A stretch of 64,000 nt of DNA. Origin: Arthrobacter_E sp044748305 (GTDB taxonomy: Bacteria; Actinomycetota; Actinomycetes; Actinomycetales; Micrococcaceae). Location: positions 1 to 64,000 of the forward strand of contig NZ_JBIVFT010000003.1 of the NCBI RefSeq assembly GCF_044748305.1. Reading direction: 5' to 3'. Of the stretch, positions 53,069 through 61,858 are shown one piece after another. Made by a program: the position numbers and the translations under genes. Positions within the stretch are counted from its first letter, which is position 1. Every line of letters starts with the position of its first letter. Below the pieces are notes generated by a model. That model was not told the origin of the DNA. It saw only the letters and a list, made by a program, of their open reading frames with translations, and searched no databases.

Positions 53069-53097
53069 AGGCTATCTTTAATGAGAATCATTCTCAA
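53069..53097 (-). promoter_or_regulatory. Promoter of the RiPP operon
   Basis: On the minus strand TTGAGA (53092-53097) and TAGCCT (53069-53074) are exactly 17 bases apart. The metalloregulator palindrome covers the -35 end and most of the spacer, so a bound repressor would block it. Confidence 0.75.
53082..53096. promoter_or_regulatory. Zur/Fur-like 7-1-7 operator of the RiPP cluster
   Basis: TGAGAAT-C-ATTCTCA is a perfect palindrome. Actinobacterial Zur sites are close to TGAAAAT-N-ATTTTCA (one change per half); Fur sites are close to TGATAAT-N-ATTATCA. It lies between the two divergent transcripts and shares 13 exact bases (53080-53092) with the importer box at 25406. Confidence 0.8.
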
Positions 53098-53116
53098 AAT
53101 TAAGGAAAGATCCGCC

Positions 53117-54346
53117 ATGACACAAGAGCTGCTCGTCGTCGCCGACCAGAAAGCCGGCACCATCCGCTTCCTGGAACCACACTCCGGAAAGGCCGTGGCC
53201 GGACTGGACCAGGTGGTCCTCGCGGAACACGCGGGCATCCTGGGGCTCGGCGGCGGGCTGTGCGCCTTCGTGGACGACGGCGGCGGTTCACTCATCGTGG
53301 TCGATCCGTTCCGCGAGCACGCCGGCCATGGACGGGCGGAGGTGCAGAGGATCCCCGTGGCCATCCCCGGCGAACACCTCGCCTGCGATCCCAGCGGCCG
53401 CTTCCTCGCCGTCACCACCGGCCTGGGCCTCTCCTGGGAGCCCTGGAGCGACCTGCTCACCGTGGTCGACCGGGAAGCGCCCGGCGGGCCGCTCTCCCGC
53501 CGGGTCCGCACGCGCCCCGGCGAGCCGGGTGTCGTGATCGCCGGAACCCCGGAGTCCCTGCGCGCCGTCGTCCGGCACCGCGAACCCGGCGCGATCGAGT
53601 CCCTGTCCCTGCAAGCGGTCCTGGACCAGGGCGTGCATTGCGCACCCCTGCGAGGAGAGCTCCTGGAGGAGTTTCCCGACGACGGGCATGGCGACGCCTA
53701 CGACCCACTCAGCGGAACGCTCTTCGTGGCGACAGGCCGGGGCCTGGAACGTCTCGATGTCCGGAGCCCGCTCCCCCGGACCCTCCCTCCACTCCCCTGG
53801 CAGGCACCGGGCCGCGCCTACTTCCTCCGCTTCGACCCCCGGCGACGGATCCTGGTCGCCGTGCTGCGGGCAGGAGGCGACGAACCGCGCGCCTGGCCGT
53901 CCTGGAGCAACACTCTCTGGGTTCACGAGCTCGAAACAGGTGTCACCCGGACAGCCCCTCTGGGCGAGGGACTCATCTTCCGTTTCGCACTGACGGCCGG
54001 CGGAGTCGCGGTCGCACGGGTGCATCCGGACGGCGACCGGCTGAGCATTCTCGAAACGGACACCCTCGCCGTACGCGGCGACTGGGAACTTCCGGCCATG
54101 GACCACGCACCCCGGCCGGGCCACGAGCCCTGGGACGACGCGGACCGGCGGGCCATCGCAGCCTCCCCGTCATCCGAGCTCGTGGCCGTGACCCGGGGCG
54201 GGCATGGGGAGTTGCACCTCATCGACACCTCCCTGCCCGGTGCTCCGCTGCGCACGGTGCACACCGAGGGGCCATTGCACGACGGCGGTCATCTGGGCTG
54301 GCTCTCCACCGCCTCAGCGGTGCCCGGGGATACGGTGGGGCGGTGA
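53117..54346 (+). CDS. Beta-propeller-like protein
   Basis: The 409-residue protein has repeated strands of the WD/lactonase type (ELLVVADQKAGTIRFLEP, HLACDPSGRFLAVTT, YDPLSGTLFVATGRGLERLDV, ELVAVTRGGHGELHLIDTS) and no signal peptide, so a cytoplasmic propeller is likely. Its stop overlaps the GTG of the S9 protease by four bases (GTGA). It may supply the substrate-gating propeller for that protease or bind the peptide. ATG 53117 follows AAGGAAAGAT. Confidence 0.72.
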   Translation: MTQELLVVADQKAGTIRFLEPHSGKAVAGLDQVVLAEHAGILGLGGGLCAFVDDGGGSLIVVDPFREHAGHGRAEVQRIPVAIPGEHLACDPSGRFLAVTTGLGLSWEPWSDLLTVVDREAPGGPLSRRVRTRPGEPGVVIAGTPESLRAVVRHREPGAIESLSLQAVLDQGVHCAPLRGELLEEFPDDGHGDAYDPLSGTLFVATGRGLERLDVRSPLPRTLPPLPWQAPGRAYFLRFDPRRRILVAVLRAGGDEPRAWPSWSNTLWVHELETGVTRTAPLGEGLIFRFALTAGGVAVARVHPDGDRLSILETDTLAVRGDWELPAMDHAPRPGHEPWDDADRRAIAASPSSELVAVTRGGHGELHLIDTSLPGAPLRTVHTEGPLHDGGHLGWLSTASAVPGDTVGR

Positions 54347-56301
54347 GCGGGCAGAGTGCCATCCCAGGTTCCGGCCTTCCCGGTTCCGGGACAGCGCAGG
54401 AGCGTTTCAGGGAGCTCCTCCACCACTGGGACACCACACCGCGCCAGGGACTTCCGCAGATCGCGGGCGGACTCGCGGTGTTCCTCTGGCGAGGTCAGGG
54501 AGACGAGTTCCCGGCGCTCCACGCGGCCCCGGTCTCGGCGCTCCGGAGGGCCTGGGACATCCGGAACGGCGGTGCATCGGAGCCTTCGCCAGGCAGGCCG
54601 CTGCCCAGTCCGCGGAATGTCATGGTCCAGGGTTTCGCGCTCTCACCCCGCGGGGACCGGGTGGCCGCCCTGTTCAGCGACCCTGGAAGCGAACTCGCCG
54701 AGGTCTGGCTCCTGGCACCGGACACACCGCCCGGGCTCCTCCCGGGTGCCCACTCGTGGCACGCGGAACCGGTGTGGACCGGACCCGGGGCCGGCCCCGG
54801 AGTCGGACCCGGAGTCGGCCATGGGCTCAACCTCTGGGTCCTGGACGGCCGCCCCGGAGACCAGAGGATCGTGGGCTGGACACTGGATGGAGAGACGCCG
54901 GACGCGGAGATACCGAAGACCTCGCCCCACATTCTCCCCTTCCCGGAGGGCTTGCACGGCGAAACAGCAGGCCTGCGACTCGTCCTCTCTTCCGAACGGG
55001 GCACACTGCTGCTGCGGTCCCGGACTCCCGGCACGCCGGGCCAGAGCTGGGTTCATGACGGCACCTCCTGGACGCTCCTGGCCGACGCCCGTTCGAAGAA
55101 TCCGGAGACCGGTGGCGCTTCGACGGACAATGCCCCCAGCGGGCGCGAGGCGGCGCTGCTGAACACCCTGGCGGGCACCGTCCGGGCCGTGGAGTACGAC
55201 GACGCCACGTCAGTGGAACTGAACGGCGGACCGCTGCTGCGGCTGGGGGCGTCGGAGCAGCTCCGGGAGTTGTCCGTCAGCGCGGACTCAGCGGATGACG
55301 GACCCCCGGGAGACCAGCCCGGAGGAACGCTCTGGATCAGGACCGCATCCCCCGGACGCCCCTCGGCGGTCGCCTGCCTTCCGTTGGCAGATCCCCCGGA
55401 GACGGCTCTCCGCACGCCGGAAGAGTCCGGCGTCGCGCACTTGAGACTCCTGGCGCCGTCGGACGACGGCGCCGCGATCCCGCTGCTGCTCTCCGTCCGC
55501 AAGGCCGGGCTGACCCACGAGGGCCGGCCGCGACGGCCGGCCCCGCTCCTGCTGAGCTGCTACGGAGGCTTCGGAGTACGGCACCGGATCGAGCCGGAGC
55601 CGAGCGTTCCGGCCTGGCTGGAGAGCGGGGGCGTCTACGTCGCGGCTCAAGTGCGAGGGGGCGGGGAACTCGGACCTGCCTGGCACGAGGCCGGACGGGG
55701 CCGTCACAAGGAACGCACCGTACGGGATCTCCTCGCGGTGGCGCGCTTCCTTGTGGCGGCTGGCTGGACCACCCCGGCCCGGACCGTGGCGGTTGGGGCT
55801 TCGCACGGCGGATTCGTCGTCACCGCTGCCACCCTCCTGCAACCCTCGGCCTTCGGCGGCGTGATCGCCGTGGCACCACTGCTGGACACCGTGGATCTGG
55901 AACGGCACGGCCTCGGCCGGCAATGGCTCCACGAGTTCGGCGCCGACGGCGAGTGCTCCCCGGGGCTTCGCGCCGCCACCTCGCCTCTGCATCTGCTCCG
56001 CCGTTCCTCCCGGCTCGACCGCTCCCCTGCCCTGCTCTGCTGCGTCATGGGGCGGGACGAACGGGTCGACAACGACGCGGCGCAGGAGTTCACCGAGCTG
56101 TACCGGAGCCGTGGCGGCCAGGCCTGGCTGTACCGGGAGGAGACGGGCGGGCATGCACAGCGGCAGGCGAGTGACGTGCTGGACTTCTCCGCCACGGTAC
56201 TGGCATTCGCCGAGGCCGTGGCCGGGCGGGAGCACGACGCGTCCACACTCAGCGCGTCCGGGCTCGGAGACGTGCCCCCACCACCCCGAGGCTCGTCCTG
56301 A
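54343..56301 (+). CDS. S9 (prolyl-oligopeptidase) family protease
   Basis: The 652-residue protein has a propeller-like N-terminal half and an alpha/beta hydrolase end with YGGFGVRHRIEP, QVRGGGELGPAWHEAGR, nucleophile Ser487 in VGASHGGF, Asp572 in GRDERVD and His604 in ETGGHAQ. S9 proteases occur in azole-peptide clusters, where they can remove leaders. GTG 54343 is coupled to the propeller gene. Its last 53 bases overlap the end of the convergent sortase gene. Confidence 0.9.
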   Translation: MSGQSAIPGSGLPGSGTAQERFRELLHHWDTTPRQGLPQIAGGLAVFLWRGQGDEFPALHAAPVSALRRAWDIRNGGASEPSPGRPLPSPRNVMVQGFALSPRGDRVAALFSDPGSELAEVWLLAPDTPPGLLPGAHSWHAEPVWTGPGAGPGVGPGVGHGLNLWVLDGRPGDQRIVGWTLDGETPDAEIPKTSPHILPFPEGLHGETAGLRLVLSSERGTLLLRSRTPGTPGQSWVHDGTSWTLLADARSKNPETGGASTDNAPSGREAALLNTLAGTVRAVEYDDATSVELNGGPLLRLGASEQLRELSVSADSADDGPPGDQPGGTLWIRTASPGRPSAVACLPLADPPETALRTPEESGVAHLRLLAPSDDGAAIPLLLSVRKAGLTHEGRPRRPAPLLLSCYGGFGVRHRIEPEPSVPAWLESGGVYVAAQVRGGGELGPAWHEAGRGRHKERTVRDLLAVARFLVAAGWTTPARTVAVGASHGGFVVTAATLLQPSAFGGVIAVAPLLDTVDLERHGLGRQWLHEFGADGECSPGLRAATSPLHLLRRSSRLDRSPALLCCVMGRDERVDNDAAQEFTELYRSRGGQAWLYREETGGHAQRQASDVLDFSATVLAFAEAVAGREHDASTLSASGLGDVPPPPRGSS

Positions 56302-57187
56302 TGGCCCGCGGAAACCCCGGGAACAACAGTGCGGCGGCTCCCGCGGCGCCCGCGAGGAAAAGGGCTGCCCACCAGGGGAAGCCCGGTTCCTTGCCCTCCC
56401 CCGCCATCCGCACTTCGGAAGGAGCCACATCCTTGCCCGGATCGATCCGAGTCGCCTGAACCAACAGGCGGTGCGAATTGACCCCTATCGGGGTGCAGGT
56501 CAGGAGCGTGACCCGGTCCTCTCCGTCTTCGACGGACAGCGCGCTGATATCGCGCGGCTCCACCGTGCGGATCCGGTCCACCCGATAGCGCAGGAGAGAC
56601 CCGAGCACGTTCAGGGTGAAGACATCCCCTTCGCGCGCCTCATGCAGCCGGTCGAAGAGCGGAGCATTGATATAGCCCGAGTGTGCGGTCAAAACGCTGT
56701 GCGTCCGGACACCGCCCACCGGAAGGCTGCTGCCGAACAGGTGCCCCACGCCGTGCGCCAGGGTGTCCGCCGAGGTCCCGTGGAGAATCGGCAGATCGAT
56801 GCCGAGCCGTTCATAACGGAGCCGGCCCATCACGCCGCCGTCGCCCACCGCCAGCTGCCGCTGGTAGCCGGACTGATCCTGCGCAGCCGCCGGGGAGTAC
56901 GGATCCCGGAGCTGCCCGCCGGGTAGGGCGCTGTTGTACGCCCGGGCGTTCGCCAGAAGCTCCTTCTGACGGGCGTCCGGCAGCTGCCGGACCGCCTGGG
57001 CATAGCCGGAGATCTGCGTATTGTGCCCGATGGTGGAGAACCACTCCGCGGCACTCGGATAAAGGAGCAGTCCGAGTCCCAGGAGGGCGCAGAGGAAGAT
57101 GGCGATCGGCCCTGTCGGCCGTCGCCCACCGCCTCCCCTGCGCCCTGGCATCGGGTCTGCCGCTCGTCCCGGGTCAGCGCCCGGCAT
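56249..57187 (-). CDS. Class C (pilin-polymerising) sortase
   Basis: The 312-residue membrane enzyme links pilin subunits through lysines. It has an N-terminal helix, LTAHSGYINAPLFDRL with the catalytic His, VTLLTCTPIGVNSHRLLVQ with the TLTC-type Cys and the Arg, and a C-terminal helix (WWAALFLAGAAGAAALLF), the two-helix layout of class C. The region DPYSP before the core may form the lid. ATG 57187 overlaps the pilin gene by 14 bases; ATG 57151 is an alternative. Confidence 0.93.
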   Translation of the reverse strand: MPGADPGRAADPMPGRRGGGGRRPTGPIAIFLCALLGLGLLLYPSAAEWFSTIGHNTQISGYAQAVRQLPDARQKELLANARAYNSALPGGQLRDPYSPAAAQDQSGYQRQLAVGDGGVMGRLRYERLGIDLPILHGTSADTLAHGVGHLFGSSLPVGGVRTHSVLTAHSGYINAPLFDRLHEAREGDVFTLNVLGSLLRYRVDRIRTVEPRDISALSVEDGEDRVTLLTCTPIGVNSHRLLVQATRIDPGKDVAPSEVRMAGEGKEPGFPWWAALFLAGAAGAAALLFPGFPRAIRTSLGVVGARLRARTR

Positions 57188-58637
57188 CCGCCCGGCGCTT
57201 GCGCACCGCCACGGCCACGCAGGCACCGGCCAGCAGCAGCGCGCCACCCACGTAGAGCAGCCCGGTTCCGACGCCACCGGTGAGCGGCAGTTCGAAACCT
57301 GCGTTGTGCGGGACGTTCTTGACACTGATGGTGACCTTGGCGGGATCATCGCCGGTCACGTCCACCTTCACCGGCTCGGCCAGCAGCTCATAGCCATCCG
57401 GGGATTTGGTCTCCACGAGCCAGTACGAACGCCACCGGGGGTCGCCCGGCTGCAGTTCCTCGCCGTCGGCGAAGTTGGAGCACCTCAGTCCTGCGATGTC
57501 CACTCGCCCGTTCTCAGCAGTGGTCCATTCGGAGACACCATTGATCTCGACCGCGTCACGCTGCGCGCGGGCGTCCGCCTCGGAGACGAAGACCTGGAAC
57601 GCGGCACCAGCCAGGCGCTTCCCGGCGTCACCGGCGTCGGCCTTCTCCAGAACGATCCGCCCCCATTTGGTCTCCACCGCAGGCGGGACGATCGGGCCGC
57701 CGGGCTCACCCGGCTTGTGGTCGAAGCTGGGGCGGTTCGGGTAGACGATCGCCTCGTTCTCGATCTCACCGGTGGAGTTGGCCGCGGTCTTGATGACCAC
57801 CTCCACTCGGGCGGCGGTGGCATTGTCCACCAGGATTTTGCGCCCAGCCTCGGTGAACTCCACGGTGACGGTGTTACTGCTCTTGTCGAAGGAGACCGTG
57901 TAGTCCTGGCCCTCCGCGATGGCGGCACCGTTGCTGAGCCGGATTGCGGTGGAGACGTGATCGAGGCGGGTGTCCAGCGGGTCGACGATCTTGTAGCCGT
58001 CCAGCTCCTTGACCCTCGGAATATCGGCGCGGATGGTGAATTCGACCTCATCGCCCAGCTTGACGCCCGGGGAGTCCTTCACCGACTTCTCGGCCGTGAT
58101 CACGGCGTTCTTCGGGTAGACGTGCACATCGTAGAGCCAGTGGTCACGATCCGTCGGATGGGTGAGGGGCAGTGTGACGAGGAACGGCTTGGACGGCGTC
58201 ACCCCGGCAGGCGCGCTGCTTTCGCTCACAAGGTAAAGACCCAGCGGAAGACCGCTGAAGACGGCGACGCCGTCGGTGCCTGTGGTCAGCGTCCGGCCGG
58301 GTTTCTCGGTACGGCTCTTGGCCTCGTCGGCGCTCAGCGCCGCCGCCTCCGCCCAGCCGGCGTTGGTGGTCAGGTCGATCCCCTGGACCTTCTGAACGGT
58401 GAAACCGACGCCCGGCATCGGCTTCAGGCCGGCGGTGTCCCGGGGCAGACCGTCAGCGGCCTCCCCGAACTCCTCCGGCTGCTCGAACTTGTGAATCGTC
58501 AGGGTCGAGGTGGCCCCGGGGTCGAGATCGACCAGCGGCGCGGCCTGCGCCGGGGCGACACTCAGCGCGAACAGCGCCGCTCCCACCGCGGTCGCGATCG
58601 CGGCACGCACAGCGCGCCCTCTCATGGCGAGTGACAT
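57174..58637 (-). CDS. LPXTG major pilin with isopeptide domains
   Basis: The 487-residue protein has a signal peptide ending VAPAQA, the pilin motif VHVYPKN with Lys176 as the polymerisation site, an E-box YWLVETKSPDGYELL, and the sorting signal LPLTG (450-454) followed by a helix and RKRR tail. This is the SpaH/EbpB type of shaft pilin, polymerised by the sortase next to it. Start ATG 58637 fits the signal peptide and is 75 bases after the tip-protein gene. Confidence 0.96.
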   Translation of the reverse strand: MSLAMRGRAVRAAIATAVGAALFALSVAPAQAAPLVDLDPGATSTLTIHKFEQPEEFGEAADGLPRDTAGLKPMPGVGFTVQKVQGIDLTTNAGWAEAAALSADEAKSRTEKPGRTLTTGTDGVAVFSGLPLGLYLVSESSAPAGVTPSKPFLVTLPLTHPTDRDHWLYDVHVYPKNAVITAEKSVKDSPGVKLGDEVEFTIRADIPRVKELDGYKIVDPLDTRLDHVSTAIRLSNGAAIAEGQDYTVSFDKSSNTVTVEFTEAGRKILVDNATAARVEVVIKTAANSTGEIENEAIVYPNRPSFDHKPGEPGGPIVPPAVETKWGRIVLEKADAGDAGKRLAGAAFQVFVSEADARAQRDAVEINGVSEWTTAENGRVDIAGLRCSNFADGEELQPGDPRWRSYWLVETKSPDGYELLAEPVKVDVTGDDPAKVTISVKNVPHNAGFELPLTGGVGTGLLYVGGALLLAGACVAVAVRKRRADAGR

Positions 58638-58712
58638 GAATCTCCTTCTATTTCGGGGTGCGCACGCCCCGGACGAGGCATGCGGGTGCGTTCGGCCTCG
58701 TCAGCAGGGCTC

Positions 58713-61445
58713 TCAGCCGTGCCGACGCGAAACGCTGTGCCGCCAGAGCAGCAGGGACAGAATGCTGAGCCCGAGCAGGGCAAGACCGGCCGCCTGCAGG
58801 AGCGCGCTTCCCTCACCGCCGGCCGCGGGAAGCTCCCAGGACTTCAGATCGGTCACGCTGATCGTGATGCCTTCGGCACTCACCCTGGCCGATGACCCCG
58901 GACCGTCCAGGCTGACGCCCTTGGCCGAAAGCGTGAAGCGGACCGGCTCGGCCAGGAGGGTGTGACCTTCCGGCGCCTTGGTCTCCACCAGCCAGTACGT
59001 CCCGGCGGCCAGGCCGGTGGCCTCGAAAAGACCCACCTCACCGGAGACCGCCACGGGCCCCGGGTCTACGGCCGCACCGGGAGCACCTGCGGCATCCGCA
59101 CGGATTTCGAAGGCCGCACCGTCGAGCGGCGCCGCTCCCTCCGGCCCGTCACCCAGCTTCTGGATCAGCATTCGCAGAGGCGTGTGATGTTCCGTGGAAC
59201 ATTCGGGCCGAGACGCACCCGGCACGCAGTTCTCCGGCGGCGTGGAACCCGTACCACTGACGAGGTTTCGCAGGGTCGCGCCCCAGACCCCATCGTTCAC
59301 CTTCACGCGATAGCTGAGGACGACGTCGCGCTCCGGACTGAGTTCGAAGGCCGGGGTCCGGAGCTTCCCGTCCTCCGGGTCGGGCAGTTGCCGCGGCGCG
59401 GAGGATCCCGTTGCGAGCTGAGCCGAGCCCGGCACGAAGGTGGCAGCGTGCAGCACGTCGCTCAGGTCGTCGTCGAGCACCGCGTCCGGCACCGTCCCCT
59501 CGGTGGCGCGGGCCGTGACGGAGTACCGGATGACCGTCCCTGGCGAGACGGACGACCCACTGGCCGGATCGGATTCCTTATGCAGGGTCCAGCGCGCATC
59601 GGACACGGGATTATCGGTGCAATTGGTGTCCGGGTCATCGCAGTCCGGCGGGCGGATGGTCTCCGGCGGTCCCTTCACCAGCAGGTTCCGCAGCACCCCG
59701 TCACCTCCCGAGCCACTGGGTTTGACCGTGACGGCATAACGCACCGTGAGCGACTTCCCGGACGGCACTTCACCTCCGATGATCAGGTGGCTTCCCTTCA
59801 GTACCGCCGTCAGCGTCGGCTCCACCACGATCGACCCTTCAACGAGATCGGCGTCATCGAGGACGTCGTCGAGAAGATCGGTGTACTCGACATCGACAGC
59901 GGCCGTGCCCTTGCGGTTGTCGAAGGTCAGCGTGTACCCGGCCCTCTGCCCCGGGTTCAGGACGGTTCCGGAAGCAGGGTCCACTGTTTTGGAGACCACC
60001 AGCTCCGGCTGGGGCTTCGGGGAGTTCGTGAAGGTGCACACCACATTGATGCCTAGAGACGTACTGGAGGCCGGGAAGCCCCTCAAGGTGAAGCCGGTGC
60101 CCAGACCGGAGGCGAGAACCTTTCCGTCGTCCTCTTTGAGGCACTGATAGCTGCTGTCATAGTCGGCCAGACTTCCGGCGCGCACGCCGCCCTCGGACAG
60201 CAGATAGGACTTACCGGCCATCGCGGGCACCGGCCCGGCCGACTCGCGCTGCAGCCCGTCGGACCGACCCGATGTCGTGGCCGATCCGAGCACCAGCTCC
60301 GGCTGTTCGGCTGCCTTGATGGCGAGGGTGAACTGATCGTCGGGCTGCTCTCGTCCGAGCACGACCTTCTTCAGCGTCAGGGTGGACGGGGTCTGGCAGG
60401 AGGCGAGGTCGGTGCCCTCCACCATATTGGTCTGCCGTGCCGGTGAGATCGGCTGAAGCGTGTTCGAATCGAGGCTCAGGTTGTAGGAGTTCCGGGAGCC
60501 GGATGGGTTCCATTGGATGATCAGAGTGGAGTCACTGTCGAAGGCGATGCCGTTGTGCAGCCCGGCCCCGGCGGACGGGATCGCGGACGAGACCATGTCC
60601 GGGTCGATCCGCTTCCCCTGCGCCGCCTGCAGACGGTCCGCGGTCACTGTGACGATCCGGGTGGTCCCGCTGCGGGCATCGCCCTGGATGAAGAAGAGGT
60701 TGCCCAGGGAGTCGAAGGCGATGTCACCGTTGACGGATGTCCCGACGCCGGGGATGCGGATGGAGGCGCCCAGGTAGGGCGGAGCCCCGTCCTTGTAGCG
60801 GAAGAGGTCCAGCACCCAGGTTCCCGAACCGCTGTCGCGGACATTGCCGAAGACGAACTCCTGGCGGTGCGGGTCCACTGCCCCGGCAATGGTGCGGTAC
60901 TGCTTCCAGCCGGCTGAATCCTGGGCTCCTCGATCGATTTCGAAGCCGCTGAAGACCTTGCGAGCGGCACCCGAGGAGGCGTCGAAACGGAAAAGGTCGG
61001 CGTACCAGACGGTTCTGGCGTCACGAGTCTGGTGGGCCCGTGGCTGGAGGCCGTAGAACACCCCGTTCGGAGAGAGAGCCAGTCCGTTGGCGGGACCTTG
61101 CTGATCGCCCAGGGCCGGCACTCCGTTGGCATAGTCCGGGTTGATGGGGAAGCTGCCGACCCGGGTGAAGCCACCGTCCGGGACCTTGTTGCGCACCGTG
61201 GACCGGCCGATGGTCCCGTCCGAGGCGAGCGAGAAATAGGTCCCCGGATCGCAGAGCTGCGAGGCGTCGAAGGGCGACGTCGGCAGGGCGTCATCGGCCT
61301 CCGCAGTCTGCTGCGGACCGACGACGGCGCTGGCCTGCGAGGGCAGCCCGGCGGCACCGAGCAGCAGAAGGCTCAGGGCGACCGCGAGGCAGCGTCGGAT
61401 GACGCCGCGCAGCGCAGGGGACGGACGAGAACGGCATGACGGCAC
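58713..61445 (-). CDS. Large pilus adhesin/tip-like protein
   Basis: The ~910-residue protein has a signal peptide (LAVALSLLLLGAAGLPSQASA), an N-terminal propeller-like region (~50-340) with repeated DxxGNL/FDS strands, several DUF11/isopeptide-type repeats (SKTVDPASGTVLNPGQRAGYTLTF, KESDPASGSSVSPGTVIRYSV), an E-box YWLVETKAPEGHTLL and a sorting signal LPAAG (872-876) with helix and basic tail. It is likely the pilus tip or minor subunit. I prefer GTG 61445 behind AGGGA; TTG 61505 has no binding site. Confidence 0.85.
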   Translation of the reverse strand: MPSCRSRPSPALRGVIRRCLAVALSLLLLGAAGLPSQASAVVGPQQTAEADDALPTSPFDASQLCDPGTYFSLASDGTIGRSTVRNKVPDGGFTRVGSFPINPDYANGVPALGDQQGPANGLALSPNGVFYGLQPRAHQTRDARTVWYADLFRFDASSGAARKVFSGFEIDRGAQDSAGWKQYRTIAGAVDPHRQEFVFGNVRDSGSGTWVLDLFRYKDGAPPYLGASIRIPGVGTSVNGDIAFDSLGNLFFIQGDARSGTTRIVTVTADRLQAAQGKRIDPDMVSSAIPSAGAGLHNGIAFDSDSTLIIQWNPSGSRNSYNLSLDSNTLQPISPARQTNMVEGTDLASCQTPSTLTLKKVVLGREQPDDQFTLAIKAAEQPELVLGSATTSGRSDGLQRESAGPVPAMAGKSYLLSEGGVRAGSLADYDSSYQCLKEDDGKVLASGLGTGFTLRGFPASSTSLGINVVCTFTNSPKPQPELVVSKTVDPASGTVLNPGQRAGYTLTFDNRKGTAAVDVEYTDLLDDVLDDADLVEGSIVVEPTLTAVLKGSHLIIGGEVPSGKSLTVRYAVTVKPSGSGGDGVLRNLLVKGPPETIRPPDCDDPDTNCTDNPVSDARWTLHKESDPASGSSVSPGTVIRYSVTARATEGTVPDAVLDDDLSDVLHAATFVPGSAQLATGSSAPRQLPDPEDGKLRTPAFELSPERDVVLSYRVKVNDGVWGATLRNLVSGTGSTPPENCVPGASRPECSTEHHTPLRMLIQKLGDGPEGAAPLDGAAFEIRADAAGAPGAAVDPGPVAVSGEVGLFEATGLAAGTYWLVETKAPEGHTLLAEPVRFTLSAKGVSLDGPGSSARVSAEGITISVTDLKSWELPAAGGEGSALLQAAGLALLGLSILSLLLWRHSVSRRHG

Positions 61446-61560
61446 GGAAGGATCCCTAGCTCGGCGACGGGGAAGGGTTCGCGAGGACGTTCTGCCCCCG
61501 AGCAAGAAATCTGTATATGACGTGGGGGAACATCAATCGAACGAGGAAAACCGTAACGTT

Positions 61561-61575
61561 AAATGTCGGACATTT
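61561..61575. promoter_or_regulatory. Pilus operator copy 1
   Basis: AAATGTC-G-GACATTT is a perfect 7-1-7 palindrome about 120 bases before the adhesin start. Confidence 0.7.
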
Positions 61576-61667
61576 ACAGTGGGATTGGACAAAGACGGCG
61601 GAATGCTGTCTGATGCCGCCAGCGCTGACAGCGGGAACCCGCGGAACGTGACGTGACCATCGACAGG

Positions 61668-61682
61668 AAATGTAGTACATTT
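61668..61682. promoter_or_regulatory. Pilus operator copy 2
   Basis: AAATGTA-G-TACATTT is a perfect 7-1-7 palindrome that differs from copy 1 only at the innermost pair. The two sites suggest one regulator binding at a distance, perhaps with DNA looping. Confidence 0.7.
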
Positions 61683-61780
61683 GACATGCTTGACAAGTAC
61701 CGGAGGTTCTCCAGAACCACCGACACTTTCAGGCATTGGGAGACGGATCCGCCAGGTCCCGACTCAGGAGCGAAGGAAGG

Positions 61781-61811
61781 AAGGGGCCGGGCGCACAGCG
61801 CCCGACCCCTT
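61781..61811. terminator. 14-bp hairpin after the DMT transporter
   Basis: 61781-61794 pairs with 61798-61811 with one mismatch and a three-base loop (core CGGGCGC/GCGCCCG). It follows the minus-strand transporter by 48 bases. Confidence 0.7.
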
Positions 61812-61858
61812 CTCTCACAGAATCAGGCTCAGCAGAACCACGCTCAACAAGACCACAC

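Larger units (their letters stand above)
61446..61780. promoter_or_regulatory. Pilus operon control region
   Basis: This non-coding region separates the pilus operon from the DMT transporter terminator. It is AT-richer than its surroundings and carries two related 15-bp palindromes 107 bp apart (61561-61575 and 61668-61682). No gene is seen in it. Confidence 0.6.

Noticed and set aside
53260..54342. A 1013-codon frame extending the S9 protease far upstream
   Set aside because: The first 361 codons are Arg/Pro-rich and overlap the propeller-like gene. GTG 54343 is coupled to that gene's stop, and similarity begins there.
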